Assembly (NCBI GenBank): GCA_033063855.1
Contig: CP093831.1
Location: 6,386,001 to 6,450,000 of the forward strand
DNA from: Smittia aterrima
Lineage: Eukaryota; Arthropoda; Insecta; Diptera; Chironomidae
DNA: 64,000 nt
Reading direction: 5' to 3'
The notes under the pieces were generated by a model. That model was not told the DNA's origin. It ran no database searches and saw only the letters and a list, made by a program, of their open reading frames with translations. The position numbers were made by a program, and so were the translations under genes. Shown here in pieces: positions 11,844 through 23,274 of this stretch. Every line of letters starts with the position of its first letter. Within the stretch, counting starts at the first letter, position 1.

Positions 11844-14800
11844 CGTTGTCAAGAGTGTCATTGTGAAAAGCTTCATTGTCGCTCTGATCAAATATTCCTC
11901 AAATGAAAGCTTTAGCGTGATGTATTTCAAGTACAAAGTCTTTGTAATTGAGCCACACGACACAATCTGCTAAAGCTCATTTACATAAAACTTTCATTAA
12001 ATTACGATGATGTCTCAACTTATTATCCTCTTCTCGTATCTAACCTTTTCGTATCGCTCAGCGCGTGGATGATGAGAGGAAAATTTATTAAATTGTTTGC
12101 TCAAACAACAACCCCGAAAACGTGTGTGAAATGAAAATGCGGTAATTAAGGCAAAATTGAGACGGTTTTGCGTCATCTTTGGTGTGACATGAGGCGAAGA
12201 GATTATCGTCGTGTGATTTACAAAAGACGGCAGTGACGTGATGATCGAGATCTAGACGCGCACGTGAAGCAGAGAAATTTAATTATTTTTATCTCTGCTC
12301 TGCGGTTCACAGCTTCCAACTTCTCTCGCACGCAAACGACACTCGACAATGACGAGAGGAGTTTCGTTTCATGATCTTTCCTTGCCACTTGTTGGTGATA
12401 AAAAGCGGAATATTTAATTAAAATTTTCCACTTGAAATACAAACACAGAGAGCAAATAAACAGCCAAGTGAAGAGTCGGCAACAGATAAAAAGTGCAGAG
12501 AACTTTTCCTTCACTGCTCTTCTCGTCTCGCTACTTTATCGCGGGGAAAAACTAATTGAATCTAAAACTTTTATTGTCTTTTCTATGTTTGAAATATAAA
12601 GCAAACGCCAAGCAGGAGTTTTAAGTAAAATGTTACTTTTATTAAAACGTAAACGCTCATCCGGATTTCACGAAGCAAAATCATGAGAAATTTCCATTGC
12701 AATAAAAAGCAGATTATGAGAAGATTATGCAACATCAACATCCGAACGTAAAGGAAAAGGAAATCATGATCTCTTTGAAGCTTCAAGTGTATGCAATGTC
12801 GAGTAATTTGCATGTAATGTCACACTCCTTCAATGATTGGAGCTTCCGACACTTTTCCATTTCCTTAAGACATCACTGACGAGTTTGTTTCCCTTCCCTG
12901 CCTCCCTTCAACTCTGCTTGCTGTGCTGATATCGTGCTCATCTTACATCGTAACATATTATATGTATTTTCATCCGCATGTAACGACGGCTTCCTTCCTG
13001 CTTCTCGCAGCGTGTCTCTGCCTAAGTGTACGACAGGAGAATTTTATTTATAAATGCACGTCATGTCTTATTCAAATCAAAAAAGTTGACAGTTATAACA
13101 TCCTTCATGGTTGAATCAAATGAGCATTTTTCTGTTGTCAGAGGAAAATATTTTCGCCACAAGAAATGCCGAGGGTTGACAATGGAAATGAAATATTGTC
13201 TTATGTTCTTCCAGCAAAGAGCTGCATAATCTTTTGGGAAAAGCATCAGAATGGGATTTGTGTCTTCTCCTTTGTGAGAGAAATGATTTCCAAACGATTT
13301 GGATGTGAAATGTTTGCAATGGAATTTTCAATTGCCAAGGAACGCCCTGAAACATCATTACGCAACACACAGAGGTCGGTTTGCTTGTCTTTCTCTTCTC
13401 AGAGTCGTCCTAAATCAACATTTCGGATTCCGGACAGAATAAAACGTCCATTTGTCGTTCTGTTTTCTTTTTACGTTCGAACATCTCAGCTCAAGAGACT
13501 AAATTTGTATCCATTGAATTGTGTGAGGGTTTCTTTCTCATGAATTAAACGTTTGAATGTGACATGCGAGCTGCAACAAAGATCAAAGAAAATTGATGTT
13601 TCTCTAAAGTTGAATCTGTCAGATTACTTGAGGAAAATCATTTATCAAAAATTCTCCTAAGATATTTGTTTTAAAATATAAATTCATCTCATGCATTTCA
13701 AAATCAAATTCAATTCTAGGAAAAAATATTTAAATATTTAAATTGTTTTAGAAAAGCGCCAACCTAGCTCAAATTGAAAATTCATTATTCCTCCTAAGTG
13801 GATCTGCTTTTAATTATGCATTGATTAAAAAGCTCACTGAGAGAAACTTTACAGTTTTCATTAAAGCTCGATCATTCATGCGGAGATTTACATGCGAAAA
13901 TCCCATAAATTCATCACAAATGATTATTGATCTCCGTTCTATGATAACATCGCTCAATTGGCTCGAGATTAAATTTATTTCCCTTGCGCAGCTGAAGCTC
14001 ATTTAAAAGCATTCATAATGAAACGGATTATTTATGGCTCTGATGAAATTTGCAGTCACAATGCAGCAGCATCGATCCAAGCTTTTATGCAGCGAGCGGC
14101 ATTAAACTTTCAAAAGGCAGCACTTTAAATTTTCGACAGCGGAGCATCTTTCACTCGATTGTGAAGCTTCTCTCAAGGTAGAGTGAATGAATTCCCTCAA
14201 GTATCACTGGAAAAAAAGTTTTCTCAATTTATCAAAACCAAAAGTTTTCAATTTTCCTTCGTGCTTCCCGAAAATTATTTCTCGAGAGGTGGCAGCGAAA
14301 GTTTAAATTGAATTATAATGTCAGACGCTCTACATTGTAACACATTAAGTTTCATATTCTTCAGTCTTTACACTCTTATGATCGCTCTCAAAAGAAATTT
14401 AAAGTCTCAAAACTTTTTCCAACTCCTCTTCTCTCACTCGCAACTTTTCACATAAAATTTCATGATTTTTAAACCGAGTCTGTGTGCTTGGGATTTGTGT
14501 AAGCTTCTTTAAGCCCACGATTCTTGAACGTTGCTTGTGCGACAAAAAAGTTTCTCTTCATTGATTTTCTATAAGGGGATTGTACGATAAAAACGTTACG
14601 ACTGAAGAGAATTTTTATGAATTTATTGTAACGACCAATCAAAAATGAAACTTCTTTTTCCTTAAACGAACTGACACAACTTCTGATTTCTTCATGAAAT
14701 CACTTAAAGAATTTAAGTCCAGATTAGCTTATAATGTTTCGGTAAGTCTCAGTCTTCAAGTGCAATAATTTCATAAAAATAGATTTGAAAACTTTTGTTG

Positions 14801-15029
14801 TTCCCACGCTTAAAATCGTCGAACAAACGAAAACTTTTGATGAAGCTTTTTATGTTCATGAACAGTGAAATGATATAGCTGCGATCGGGGAATCAAACTC
14901 CTGTGCAGTTGTTGGCACAAAAACATTTGCAGTTGAAACAGTATTAAAAATAAATCATAAAATCAACGAAACTAAGCTGCAGTCGTCCCAACAACATTTT
15001 TGTCTGCAATTATGAAAGTTTCAGCTTAA
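11844..15029. other. gene-less stretch with a degenerate dispersed repeat
   Basis: No gene recognised. The part at about 12870-13120 resembles 20760-20910 and 57000-57080 (see findings). A pair of overlapping short frames on opposite strands at 13814-14006 is coincidental. I see no RNA gene. Confidence 0.4.
12870..13130 (+). repeat. degenerate dispersed repeat, copy 1 of 3
   Basis: Shares ordered landmarks with 20760-20920 and, in its second half, with 57000-57080: TTCCTTCCTGCTTC, then (with copy 2) GTGTCTCTGC-like words, then ATGTC followed 20-30 bases later by TTGACAGTTATAACATCCTTCA. Identity between landmarks is low. Seen by eye only; the element type is unknown. Confidence 0.35.
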
Positions 15030-15147
15030 AAAAATGTTTTTGCAAATGAAAATGTTTTTGCTACGAGCGACTGAAAGGAAATTTATTCAGTTTATTTATT
15101 TAAGTTTTGATGTTTTTGCATAAGCCGTTAAAAACACACGGCGGAGA
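15030..15147 (+). repeat. about 120-bp dispersed direct repeat, copy 1 (partner 23955-24075)
   Basis: Both copies carry TTTTTGCAAATGAAAATG, then about 35 bases later TTTATTTATTTAAGTTTTGA and TGTTTTTGCATAAGCC, then TTAAAAACACACGGCGGAG. The last 60 bases are nearly identical; similarity then stops abruptly on the right and fades on the left to about 14965/23880. Same orientation, 8.9 kb apart. No coding content. Confidence 0.7.
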
Positions 15148-15925
15148 GCAATTTTCTAATTCGCATCTAGCGAACGAAAATTTGGAAATTGCGTTTGACG
15201 ACGAATATCAAAAACTTCACGAAGAAAAATATTTCTCAGTCCAAAAGCTAAATCATTGATCGATAAGTGAAGCTACGACTCTTCCAATTCATTTCATTCT
15301 TCCTCTTCTATTACACTTGACACGCTGTTTTTCCACTCGAGGTTACAAAGTGAACAACTGAATTGACAGCACACAATAAATTGAAAGGATCAATATGACA
15401 AACAGCTTTGTCTGCTGACCAATAAAATATTTATCTGATGAACACATGCTGATACTTCAGTTGAGAGAAAATAATTCTTACAAAGGAGAAGGAAGCATCA
15501 AAGGCAAAGACTTAACTGAAAGCTTTTTTTGTGAGGAATGTTTGGTCAGAAACTTTGCATTGAAAATGCTAAAATAGATTGAGTTCGGTGAATTAGTTTT
15601 TGAAATAAATGTCAACAAAAATTATCATGAACTAATGTTGAATGAACCAAGCTTTAAGAAAAAGCTTTTATAAGTCTTCAATTACTTAAAAAAAAGTAAT
15701 TGGAGCTGAATAAAGTCATGAAACGAAAAGCATTCAGTAAAAGTTTCTTTTGTATTTTTACATTTTCACTCCGGCCCAAACAATTTTTTTCAAAAAATTG
15801 TCGGGCCCGGAGTATTGTTTTCGGTCAAGAAATAAAAAAATATAACCACCATTATATTTCACTTTTCTCGACGTTTCATGGTGTTTAAAGCTAGAAAAAC
15901 CAATAAAAAAAAACCTGTCCGGATT

Positions 15926-15938
15926 CGTGTGTGTGTGT

Positions 15939-15975
<37 letters not shown>
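15926..15975 (+). repeat. (GT)n microsatellite
   Basis: About 24 GT units interrupted by single TAT and GCG changes. On the reverse strand it gives spurious His-Thr frames. It lies inside the TIR-bounded element. Confidence 0.97.
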
Positions 15976-15978
<3 letters not shown>

Positions 15979-16124
15979 ATGTCTGTAAACACCATAACTC
16001 TCGAACCAATGTAGCTAGCGCGCTCAAATTTGGTTTGCAACTTTGTATTGTTCCTCGGAGAAACCCTATTGAAAATGAGCACTCTAGCGCCTCCCCTTCT
16101 GGTACCTCCCATACACATGGTCTA

Positions 16125-16246
16125 ATAGTTATAAATAGTTATACATAGTTATAAATAGTTATAAATAGTTATACATAGTTATAAATAGTTATACATAGTT
16201 ATAAATAGTTATACATAGTTATAAATAGTTATACATAGTTATAATA
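16125..16246 (+). repeat. 10-bp minisatellite, about 12 units
   Basis: Tandem units of TAGTTATAAA alternating largely with TAGTTATACA, giving a 20-bp higher-order period. It ends in ATAATAATGA. AT-rich, no coding content, inside the TIR-bounded element. Confidence 0.95.
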
Positions 16247-16304
16247 ATGAATTGAGAGCTAGCGAGCTGGTCTTTTGTGTGCTGACTTGTAACAACTAGA
16301 CTTG

Positions 16305-16435
16305 GCCATTATCCGGACAAAATAAAAATTGGATAAATAGATATTTATCCAGTATTTTTGTCCATTTTCCGGACAAAATAAAAATTGGATAATTGGATAT
16401 TTATCCAGTATTTTGTCCATTATCCGGATAATTTT
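16305..16435 (+). repeat. two-and-a-half-unit tandem repeat (about 57-bp unit)
   Basis: Two nearly identical units each contain CCGGACAAAATAAAAATTGG followed by ATATTTATCCAGTATTTT, and a third partial unit begins GTCCATTATCCGGATAA. The CCGGA/TCCGG and GGATA/TATCC words make each unit partly self-complementary. Confidence 0.9.
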
Positions 16436-16473
16436 GAAACCCAAAAATAACTGTAAAAAAATGGGCCGGAGTT

Positions 16474-17234
16474 TAACCGGCGTATAGGTCGCGTAGCGAC
16501 CGTCGCGGGTTGCGTGGTTGTGTCTTAGGCCGAAGGCCGGAGACATCCACCGTGCTCTCTAGTTAGTTTAAAAAAATAATCAGACGTCTGGTTCATTGGA
16601 TAATATTAAAGGTGAAGCATTCTATCATTTAACTAATGTTAGGCTGAGTACTTTCGGAGCTGATTGGATTTTTGTCTAGTAAGTTACTAGTAGTAACAAA
16701 TGATTGTAAAAATATTGTTTTCCACATTACATTTTGTTATTGATTTATTTATTTTAAAACATTTTCAAATGAACTCTCAATTAGAATTCAAAGTTGTTTC
16801 TTTCCAGTTCTAATCATATGGCCAGAGACATTGGCCGCTTTTGTAATTGAGTTATTCCACTCTATCTAACTTTGTCGTCTATCTTTCACATGCCTTCAGT
16901 TTTCACATCTAAATCATCAAATTTTTGGCTTAGATAATAATATTCTAAGATTGATAAATTTAGACATTTTAATCGTGATCTCCTATAAAACATTCAATCA
17001 CTATTTTTAATTCATTAGAGTTTAATGATTAGACATTTATATTGGTAAATATTTTATATCAGCATCCTCCGTTTTTTCATCATAATGTTGCATATTTTGA
17101 AATGGCAACCAGCGTACCTCAGAATGACTATGATAAGGCAAAATAAGATGAAAACAATTACAATCATCTATGTTTATACTTACTCGTCTTGTTATTTTGA
17201 TTTCTCAGTTTTCCTAATAGCTTTTTGGAAGGGG
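16474..17234. other. spacer; GC-rich hairpin sequence then AT-rich DNA
   Basis: 16474-16550 is unusually GC-rich, with short palindromes (GGTCGCGTAGCGACC and GGCCGAAGGCC). It may belong to the adjoining mobile element. From 16560 the sequence is AT-rich with no gene. Confidence 0.45.
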
Positions 17235-17534
17235 TTAGTTTACCCCGCACCCCCCCCCTCCTTTTCCCTTCCGAAATGTCAAAATCTTCTCTTTCTTTCG
17301 ATTGGAAACTGTCTTGTTGCGAGCTTGATTCTTATATTTTTTGACCAAACACAATACCGGTAACTTCAATTTTGTTGAATTATTTAGTTTGAAGCACTTT
17401 GAAAAATTTCGATTCTTGATTAAGTTTTTTGGTGGCAAATTTGTCATTCTTTTTTTCTCCACAACTTTGGTGTTAACCGTGGCACTATACAGAACAAATA
17501 ATGTAGCAAACAGTATAAACATTTTTAAATGCAT
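17235..17534 (-). CDS. small basic secreted protein, unknown family
   Basis: An open frame of 99 codons starts at 17534 (a second Met at 17522). It begins with a good signal peptide (FILFATLFVLYSATVNT), followed by a Lys/Arg/Asn-rich mature part with only three cysteines (KCFKL, VLCLV, GCGVN) and a C-terminal GKGGGGCGVN. I recognise no family; a secreted cationic peptide is all that can be said. A TATAAG box at 17675-17670 and a TCACT start motif with its A at 17643 (32 bp apart) lie just upstream on the same strand, which supports a real transcript with a 5' UTR of about 110 nt. The glycine run is encoded by a 9-base G homopolymer (C run near 17250-17258 on the plus strand), so the C-terminus could be shifted by an indel error. 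Confidence 0.5.
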   Translation of the reverse strand: MHLKMFILFATLFVLYSATVNTKVVEKKRMTNLPPKNLIKNRNFSKCFKLNNSTKLKLPVLCLVKKYKNQARNKTVSNRKKEKILTFRKGKGGGGCGVN

Positions 17535-17642
17535 TTTAAAATATTTTATTTATTACACTTTGATTCACTAAAACTGATTTGACGACTCTTTTAATGTGAA
17601 TTTATTTTAATGAAGTTCGTTCTTGCAGAGACTCAATGGAAG

Positions 17643-17675
17643 TGATCGGTTGGCAAACGGAGCAGGTGCCTTATA
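17643..17675 (-). promoter_or_regulatory. candidate core promoter of the small basic secreted protein
   Basis: TATAAG (17675-17670) and an initiator-like TCACT with +1 A at 17643 are 32 bp apart, the usual TATA-to-start distance in insects. They point to the minus-strand frame starting at 17534. Confidence 0.45.
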
Positions 17676-18170
17676 AGCAAATGCTTTAGAAGGACTTTTC
17701 TTTTTAAAATCCCAAAATTTTTTGCTAACAATGCTCGCCGAACTTACGCATTTTGAACTTAATAGGTCACGTTAAACGAACATAACTTGAAAAAAAAAAC
17801 TCTTCACTTCAGAAGAAAGTTGAGGACATTAGATTGGATTCCTTTTTACCGGAGTCCATGACCACGCCTAATTAAATTAAGGAACCTGCCGTCCCAAGGT
17901 GACGTGTTCTAGAATCCCGTCACCCTTTGAGATTTGTTTGTGAAAGTTGAGGACATTGTTTGACAACAAAGAAAGCATTGTTTCACGCATTGTGCACTTG
18001 TGGTGCTAAGGTAAATTTTTTTATTGAAAATATTAAAATAAAAACTGAATGCTTCAAAAATAGCTTTCTTTGTAAATTGACAACTTTGACATCACAATCA
18101 ACTTGATAGATTAAAAAGCTTTCAACTTTATATTCCTATCAGGTTTTTGAGTTCACGTTTAGTACTCAAC

Positions 18171-19995
18171 ATGCGTTTCATTACTTCACTCGTTTTATTG
18201 CTCAGCGCTCTTAGCTCAGTTCATAGTTTGAAGGATAATTTAATAACAGCGATTAAACAAATTTCTGAGCATCTTTACATTAAAAATTGTTCGACTATTA
18301 ACATCTTAAAACCCGCGAATCTTTCTTACATTGAAGACGATTTTGCTGGCAAACTAATTCAGGATTTTGTGGTTCGAATCAATGATTACAACAACATCGA
18401 ACGCCTCGGAAATCGTAAAAGGAAGTTCAACATTGTTTTACTAGACTCCATCGAATCATTCAGAGCTCTTGACATTTGCCCGGAAGCATTTGACTTTAAT
18501 GGATTTTATCTTTTCGTTCTTTCAAATGAGTTCGACGAAGTTGAAGAAATTTTCTCAAGTTTGTGGGCGAAATATATTTATAACGTAATTGTTATGTTTG
18601 AAGCTCTAGGAAGTGTTCGAGTGATGACGTTTAAACCATTTGATGGCTCGTGTGCGAATACGACTCCAGTTCTTATCAACTCTTTCGACAACGGAACATT
18701 CTCGCATCCAATTGAGACAATTTTCCTTGAAAAATTTAATGATTTGTTCAATTGTCCAATTAAAGTAACAACTTTTAAAAATAATTTCTGTATCATGGCT
18801 GAAGAGAATTCAAATGGAGTTATTGAATATTCGGGAATCGATATTGATATTCTGAGTGAGCTTTCGAAAGATTTAAATTTTAGTCCTCAAATTAATCTTC
18901 TGAGATTAAACGCTACACCTTGGGGCATGATCTATCAAAATGGATCAGTCGACGGAGCGATGGGTGAAATTGCTAAGGGAAGAACTGATGTGGCTATTGG
19001 CTGCTATTACTTGAGATTAAAAAGATTTGAGTTTGCTGACAGCAGCCTGGTTTATTACACTACGCCGGACGTCTTTGCCATCTCGCCAGGAGAAAAGTTT
19101 AGTGCTTTTGAGAAGCTCCTTCAGCCTTTCGATCATTTTGTTTGGATTATTCTTCTCATTACGATTTTTGGAGCTTTCGTCGTTATAGCAGTTGTGAGAC
19201 GTCAAAGCGAACATGTTCAAGACTTTGTCTTTGGTCGATTTAACAGACATCCAGGAACAAACTTGTGGGTCGCCGTCTTCGGAGGGTCACAAGGAAATCT
19301 TCCTGAACATAATTTCTCAAGATTTTTGCTGATGATGTTTTTAATATTTTGCCTTGTCATGAGAAGCGCTTATCAAGGAGCATTGTTCAAGTTTCTGCAA
19401 ACCGATCAACATCACAATGAAGTAGACACAATCGATGACCTTGTAAGACAGAAGTACGACATTTATATTCACGAATCTCACGCGGATCTATTCGAAGGAC
19501 AGCCCTTGCTCATTGAAAGGTTTGAGTGCAGAAATATTAAAAAATATTTTTTTCGAATATTTTTATTTCAGAATAAAATATAATATTTTCCCCGATGGTT
19601 CTTTGGAAAATTTGACACATGTAGCTCACATTTTTGCACAGCTCGATGTGATTTATTACAACAAAATGAACAAAGGTCAATCACCAAAAAGAATCTGCCG
19701 AGAACACATTTGGAATGCAAAGTTTGTTTTCTACTTTCCTAAAAACCATTTCTTGATTGAAGCAGTGAACAAGAAATTGGGAATTTACTTATCTTCGGGA
19801 ATAATGAATCATTTGATTGATCGTTACATTGATTTGCGATATTGGATCATGAAACCAGAGAAAAAAGGACCGCAAAGGCTAAGTCTCTTGCACTTGGAAG
19901 GAGCTTTCAAGCTTTGGAAAATTATGCTTTCGATATCTTTCATTTGTTTTTTGATGGAAATTCTTGTAAACTATTTCAAAAGACGATTCGGTTGA
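18171..19995 (+). CDS. divergent ionotropic receptor (IR), 2 exons, 590 aa
   Basis: Exon 1 is 18171-19519 and exon 2 19572-19995, with a 52-nt intron (GTTTGA...TTTCAG) that joins GAA AG to A ATA in frame. The ATG at 18171 opens a signal peptide (FITSLVLLLSALSSVHS). The ligand-binding half contains EYSGIDIDILSELSKDL and then GRTDVAIGCYYLRLKRFEFA, the S1 pattern of insect IRs. Membrane segments: TM1 about residues 321-342 (FVWIILLITIFGAFVVIAVV), pore loop with NLWVAVFGGSQG, TM2 about 381-402 ending in the family-typical RSAYQGALF, and TM3 about 561-583 close to the C-terminus. Length and the very short cytoplasmic tail fit divergent, taste-type IRs rather than co-receptors. These are ligand-gated cation channels in chemosensory neurons; the ligand cannot be inferred. 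An AATAAA lies at 20091-20096. No second IR is nearby. Confidence 0.92.
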
Positions 19996-20159
19996 ATTGC
20001 CGACATGTTAAAGAGTTGACAAAGTATTTAACTTTATGTTTGATTTATCACGCTAGCGACTGCAGAATAACCTGCAGTGTCAGCACCATAAATAAACTTC
20101 CGAAAGATCTGATTAATCGTAAATTAATTTATAAATTATTCTGTTTTTCGCTGAAATAA

Positions 20160-21829
20160 TTTGTTTGCACAAGCGACGGCAATTTATTTTGTTATTGAAT
20201 GAAGAGAAGAGATAAATTCATTTCACGATTTTGATGCATCGCACCTTCGAGGGATTTCGAAATTAATTAGCTTTTTAATTTATTGCGCTGCTGACATTTC
20301 CGTTCATCCAAATATAATGAGCGATGAGAAAAACAGAAATTTTTTTGTGAGAGAGTTGTCAGCAAACTGCAGCATTTTGTTGTATTTGAAATGAAGGAAA
20401 AGTTTGACTTTTGCTTCATTCAGGTAGAACATCTGTTGACTTTATGTCATAAATTTTATGATTAAATTGCAACTAAGCTTTAACAAGGAATGTCATTGAA
20501 AATGGTGTTCAATCGATAAACCTTTCTGTATTTAGCTCAGTGCTTAAGTTTGTTCTCAGTCATAATAAAGAGAGATTAAAGTCAAAAATTCGTCATCGTT
20601 TCATGCTGTGCTCCTGAAGATTATCAAATTCATAAGCTTCCTTCTCGTTTTCAACAAGGAGCTGCTACTCTTACTTTAAGCGAGGGAAGCAAAGACTGCA
20701 GTAGCTTTGTTGTTGCTCCGTTTGTGCTTGACGATAAAACATTCATGTTTATGTTATGTACACTTGACTTTATCTTCATGAAATGAGTTTTTCCTTCCTG
20801 CTTCCTTAGCATGTGTCTGCATCAAGTTGAGAGAGAGGAGAACATCCTTTGTGAATGTAAATGCATGTTCTCATGTCAAACCTTGACTTTTATAGCATCC
20901 TTCAATGATGAAATCGAAACGATAGTTGCTCTAGTCCTATGATTGTCACGAGGGAGTGGATGAAAAGCGTTTGGTAATTCACAGCAGCGAACTGAACATT
21001 CATTTATCATGTTGCTGTTCTGACGTTGCTCCTCCCGAGACAGAATTTGTATTTGTCGGATCCTATCTCATTTTCGGGATTTCCATCGAGGATTTTCTTC
21101 AGATAAAGGATCAGCAAGGTGAAAAAACAGTTTTGTTGTCTGTTTTTTTATCAGAATAATTGTTGGAACGAAAGTTTTTCTTGCCATCACGAGGGATTTG
21201 GGAATTTAGCGCACGACCGCTTTAAGCGTGACACATTTTTTAATCAGAAGATTTTTTTTTCTGTTCAAGTTGAGCATGACCAAGCCAGAATGGATTTTTC
21301 AATCTCGACATGTTTTTCAGAAAGGACAGCGTTGTTAAGCTCTGACATGACATTCAATTTTGTTAAATTTTATTGAATCGATGTATGTCGCAAACGATTT
21401 ATTTTGCAACTTTCACTAGGTCATTGAAGAAGCGAATGAAGACTTATTTAATTTACTTTTGACGAATGCTGAGTTAATAGCGATTAAGTGAACTCAATCA
21501 AACTTTCCGATTGATTAATTGAGACAACCCTATTTGCCATCGAGTAGGTTGGAGATCGATTTTTCTTCCTCGACATTTCCACCTTTAAATATTTGATGGC
21601 GATGATCAATCATAAGAGAAAAGCGTAATCCGAGGTCTCATTATTCGTATGTGCTTGCATAATTTATGGCGCATACGTTGATGAGAAATTATTTTCTAAT
21701 TCGTTACTTTATTTACTTTTCCTGGTGAAGCGTGAAGTTCACCGGAATATTCAGGATATCGAAAGCACTCAATCATCGAGCTAATCAAACATGCTTCACT
21801 TCCACGTTTATATGAGGTAAGCAATATAA
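20160..21829. other. gene-less stretch with a degenerate dispersed repeat
   Basis: I see no supported coding sequence. Contains copy 2 of the degenerate repeat near 20760-20920. Confidence 0.4.
20760..20920 (+). repeat. degenerate dispersed repeat, copy 2 of 3
   Basis: Contains TTTTCCTTCCTGCTTCCTTAGC, then ATGTGTCTGC, a purine-rich stretch, CATGTC, and TTGACTTTTATAGCATCCTTCA, in the same order and similar spacing as 12970-13120. The rest is poorly conserved. Confidence 0.35.
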
Positions 21830-23274
21830 CAAATTCTCATCACATTTCGACCTTTGCAAGAAAGTTCATTTTAATGTGTCTTCTTCTTCCGTCGGTGGAT
21901 TAAGTTGTTTCATTTTTTGCCTTGAAGGAAATAGCTTGTGTTCCTGTCTTCCGAAGATAGGGAGAAATGAACCTTGCATAACTTGATGCAGTTTGAATGA
22001 AGAAAAGGATTTTCCGAGGACGAGAGTTAAGCTCGCCTCAAAAGCTTTAGAAAGATTTTTCGATAAAACTCTCCTGGAGCTGCTTGAACTTTTTCAAATT
22101 TGATTTCGTGTCTCGCTTTGCTTGTTCTTATGCTCAACTCGCTCTCTCTATCCTCCAGAAATGAAAGAAATTAAATGTTTGAGGATTTTGTGAGACATGA
22201 GAAAAGTAAAGAAAAGCGAAGAAAGATACCCGGAAGGAAGCCAAAGCAACACAATAACGGAGGAAGATTTCGATGTTTGACGACGGTGAACGAAAAGTAA
22301 ACAAAATTACAAGCTGAGGACAAAATGTAGACAAGACAACATCGTTTTAGCATTTAATGTTTGTCAATGCGGAGAGAAATGAGCAACAGCAAAGAAACGA
22401 AAGAAGCAAATTTTGCAAGAAATTTTGTATTTATGAAAAAGTCTCGCGAGGTTTGTTGGTTAATCGTCGTTGTCCGACAAGTAAAGAAAACATGGAACAA
22501 GGTGAATGAGACAAACCAGCTTGTCTCGAATGTGGACAAACAGAAACTTTAAACTGTTTTCTCTGCAGGAGCGTAGTTTTCATCCACATGACGGTCTGAA
22601 TAATTTATCACGCAACAATGGGAAGACGCGTTTGTGATGTCATTATTAAAACATTTTCTATCCAACGCTGTTGGAGACGACAGAACCCAAATTTAGAAGA
22701 GAAAATGCTTTGAGCTCTTTCGTGCTTGAGGAGGCTGAACATGTGTAAAGTGAAGCTTCCTTTTATGAATCGCTTCTCTTCACGTTTCAGACTTAGATAC
22801 CCGTCACAACTGAAAATTAATTATTTTTTATCTCTCACTTCTCACCAACTCTGTTGACTTAGGACGTGAAATGATGGAAAATGTTTAAATTTTTCATGTT
22901 TCTACTAAGAACTTGATAAACTTTGAGAAACCTTTAAAAAGTGGAGAAAGCAGTTGAGTTGTCTCCGTCGATCGCTTATCACAGATCAACCACTCAATTG
23001 AGATATCTTCGCTTTATTGTTTATTAGATTTCAAAGGGAAACCCGAGACGAGAAAGGAGACGAGAGAGGGAAAATTCTCGACACGCTCCATTGATCCCAA
23101 ATCAATTTCTTTTATTGAAGTTGGGTGAAAAGGAGCGCGTCGTCGTTTATCCGCTGGAATGTTGAGTGTCTGCTTCGTTTCATTGCCTCTAAATTATTTA
23201 TAAACAGAGCAAAACTTTGAAGCACTTCTCATCTTCTTTCTCGCTCAATTTTCATGGACCGTTAAATCAACAAT
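21830..23274 (+). repeat. duplicated block B (partner 45080-46515, inverted)
   Basis: About 1.44 kb whose reverse complement recurs at 45080-46515. Long runs are identical (for example the stretch around 22134-22340), with scattered substitutions and small indels toward both ends. No gene is recognised in either copy. The edges are not flanked by terminal repeats or duplicated target sites. Confidence 0.9.

Larger units (their letters stand above)
15768..16473. mobile_element. TIR-bounded non-autonomous element containing satellite DNA
   Basis: The 11-bp word ACTCCGGCCCA near 15768 returns as its reverse complement TGGGCCGGAGT near 16463-16473, giving candidate terminal inverted repeats about 700 bp apart. 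Just inside the left end is a hairpin (CCGGCCC...A/T-rich loop...GGGCCCGG, 15770-15810). Inside lie, in order, a GT microsatellite, a more GC-rich unique part (16000-16120), a 10-bp minisatellite and a tandem block of about 57 bp. There is no transposase. No clear target-site duplication is visible, and GC-rich hairpin sequence continues to about 16545, so the right end is uncertain. A MITE-like or satellite-carrying element is inferred; the superfamily is unknown. Confidence 0.5.

Noticed and set aside
11556..11963. 135-codon minus-strand frame, most of it identical in block A'
   Set aside because: It is conserved only because the DNA block is duplicated. There is no signal peptide, domain or splice signal, and the copies differ outside the shared core.
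15758..16148. Overlapping frames on both strands rich in His-Thr or Cys-Val
   Set aside because: They are translations of the GT microsatellite and carry no other protein signal.
17860..17930. Partly self-complementary sequence (CCGTCCCAAGGTGACG) considered as a tRNA or structured RNA
   Set aside because: No tRNA A and B boxes with proper spacing and no cloverleaf could be drawn.
18365..18380. GTGGTTCGAATC resembling a tRNA B box
   Set aside because: It lies within the IR coding exon and has no A box or acceptor stem around it.
22134..22353. Two overlapping short frames identical in block B and B'
   Set aside because: Both reading frames are equally conserved, which reflects the DNA identity and not selection on a protein.
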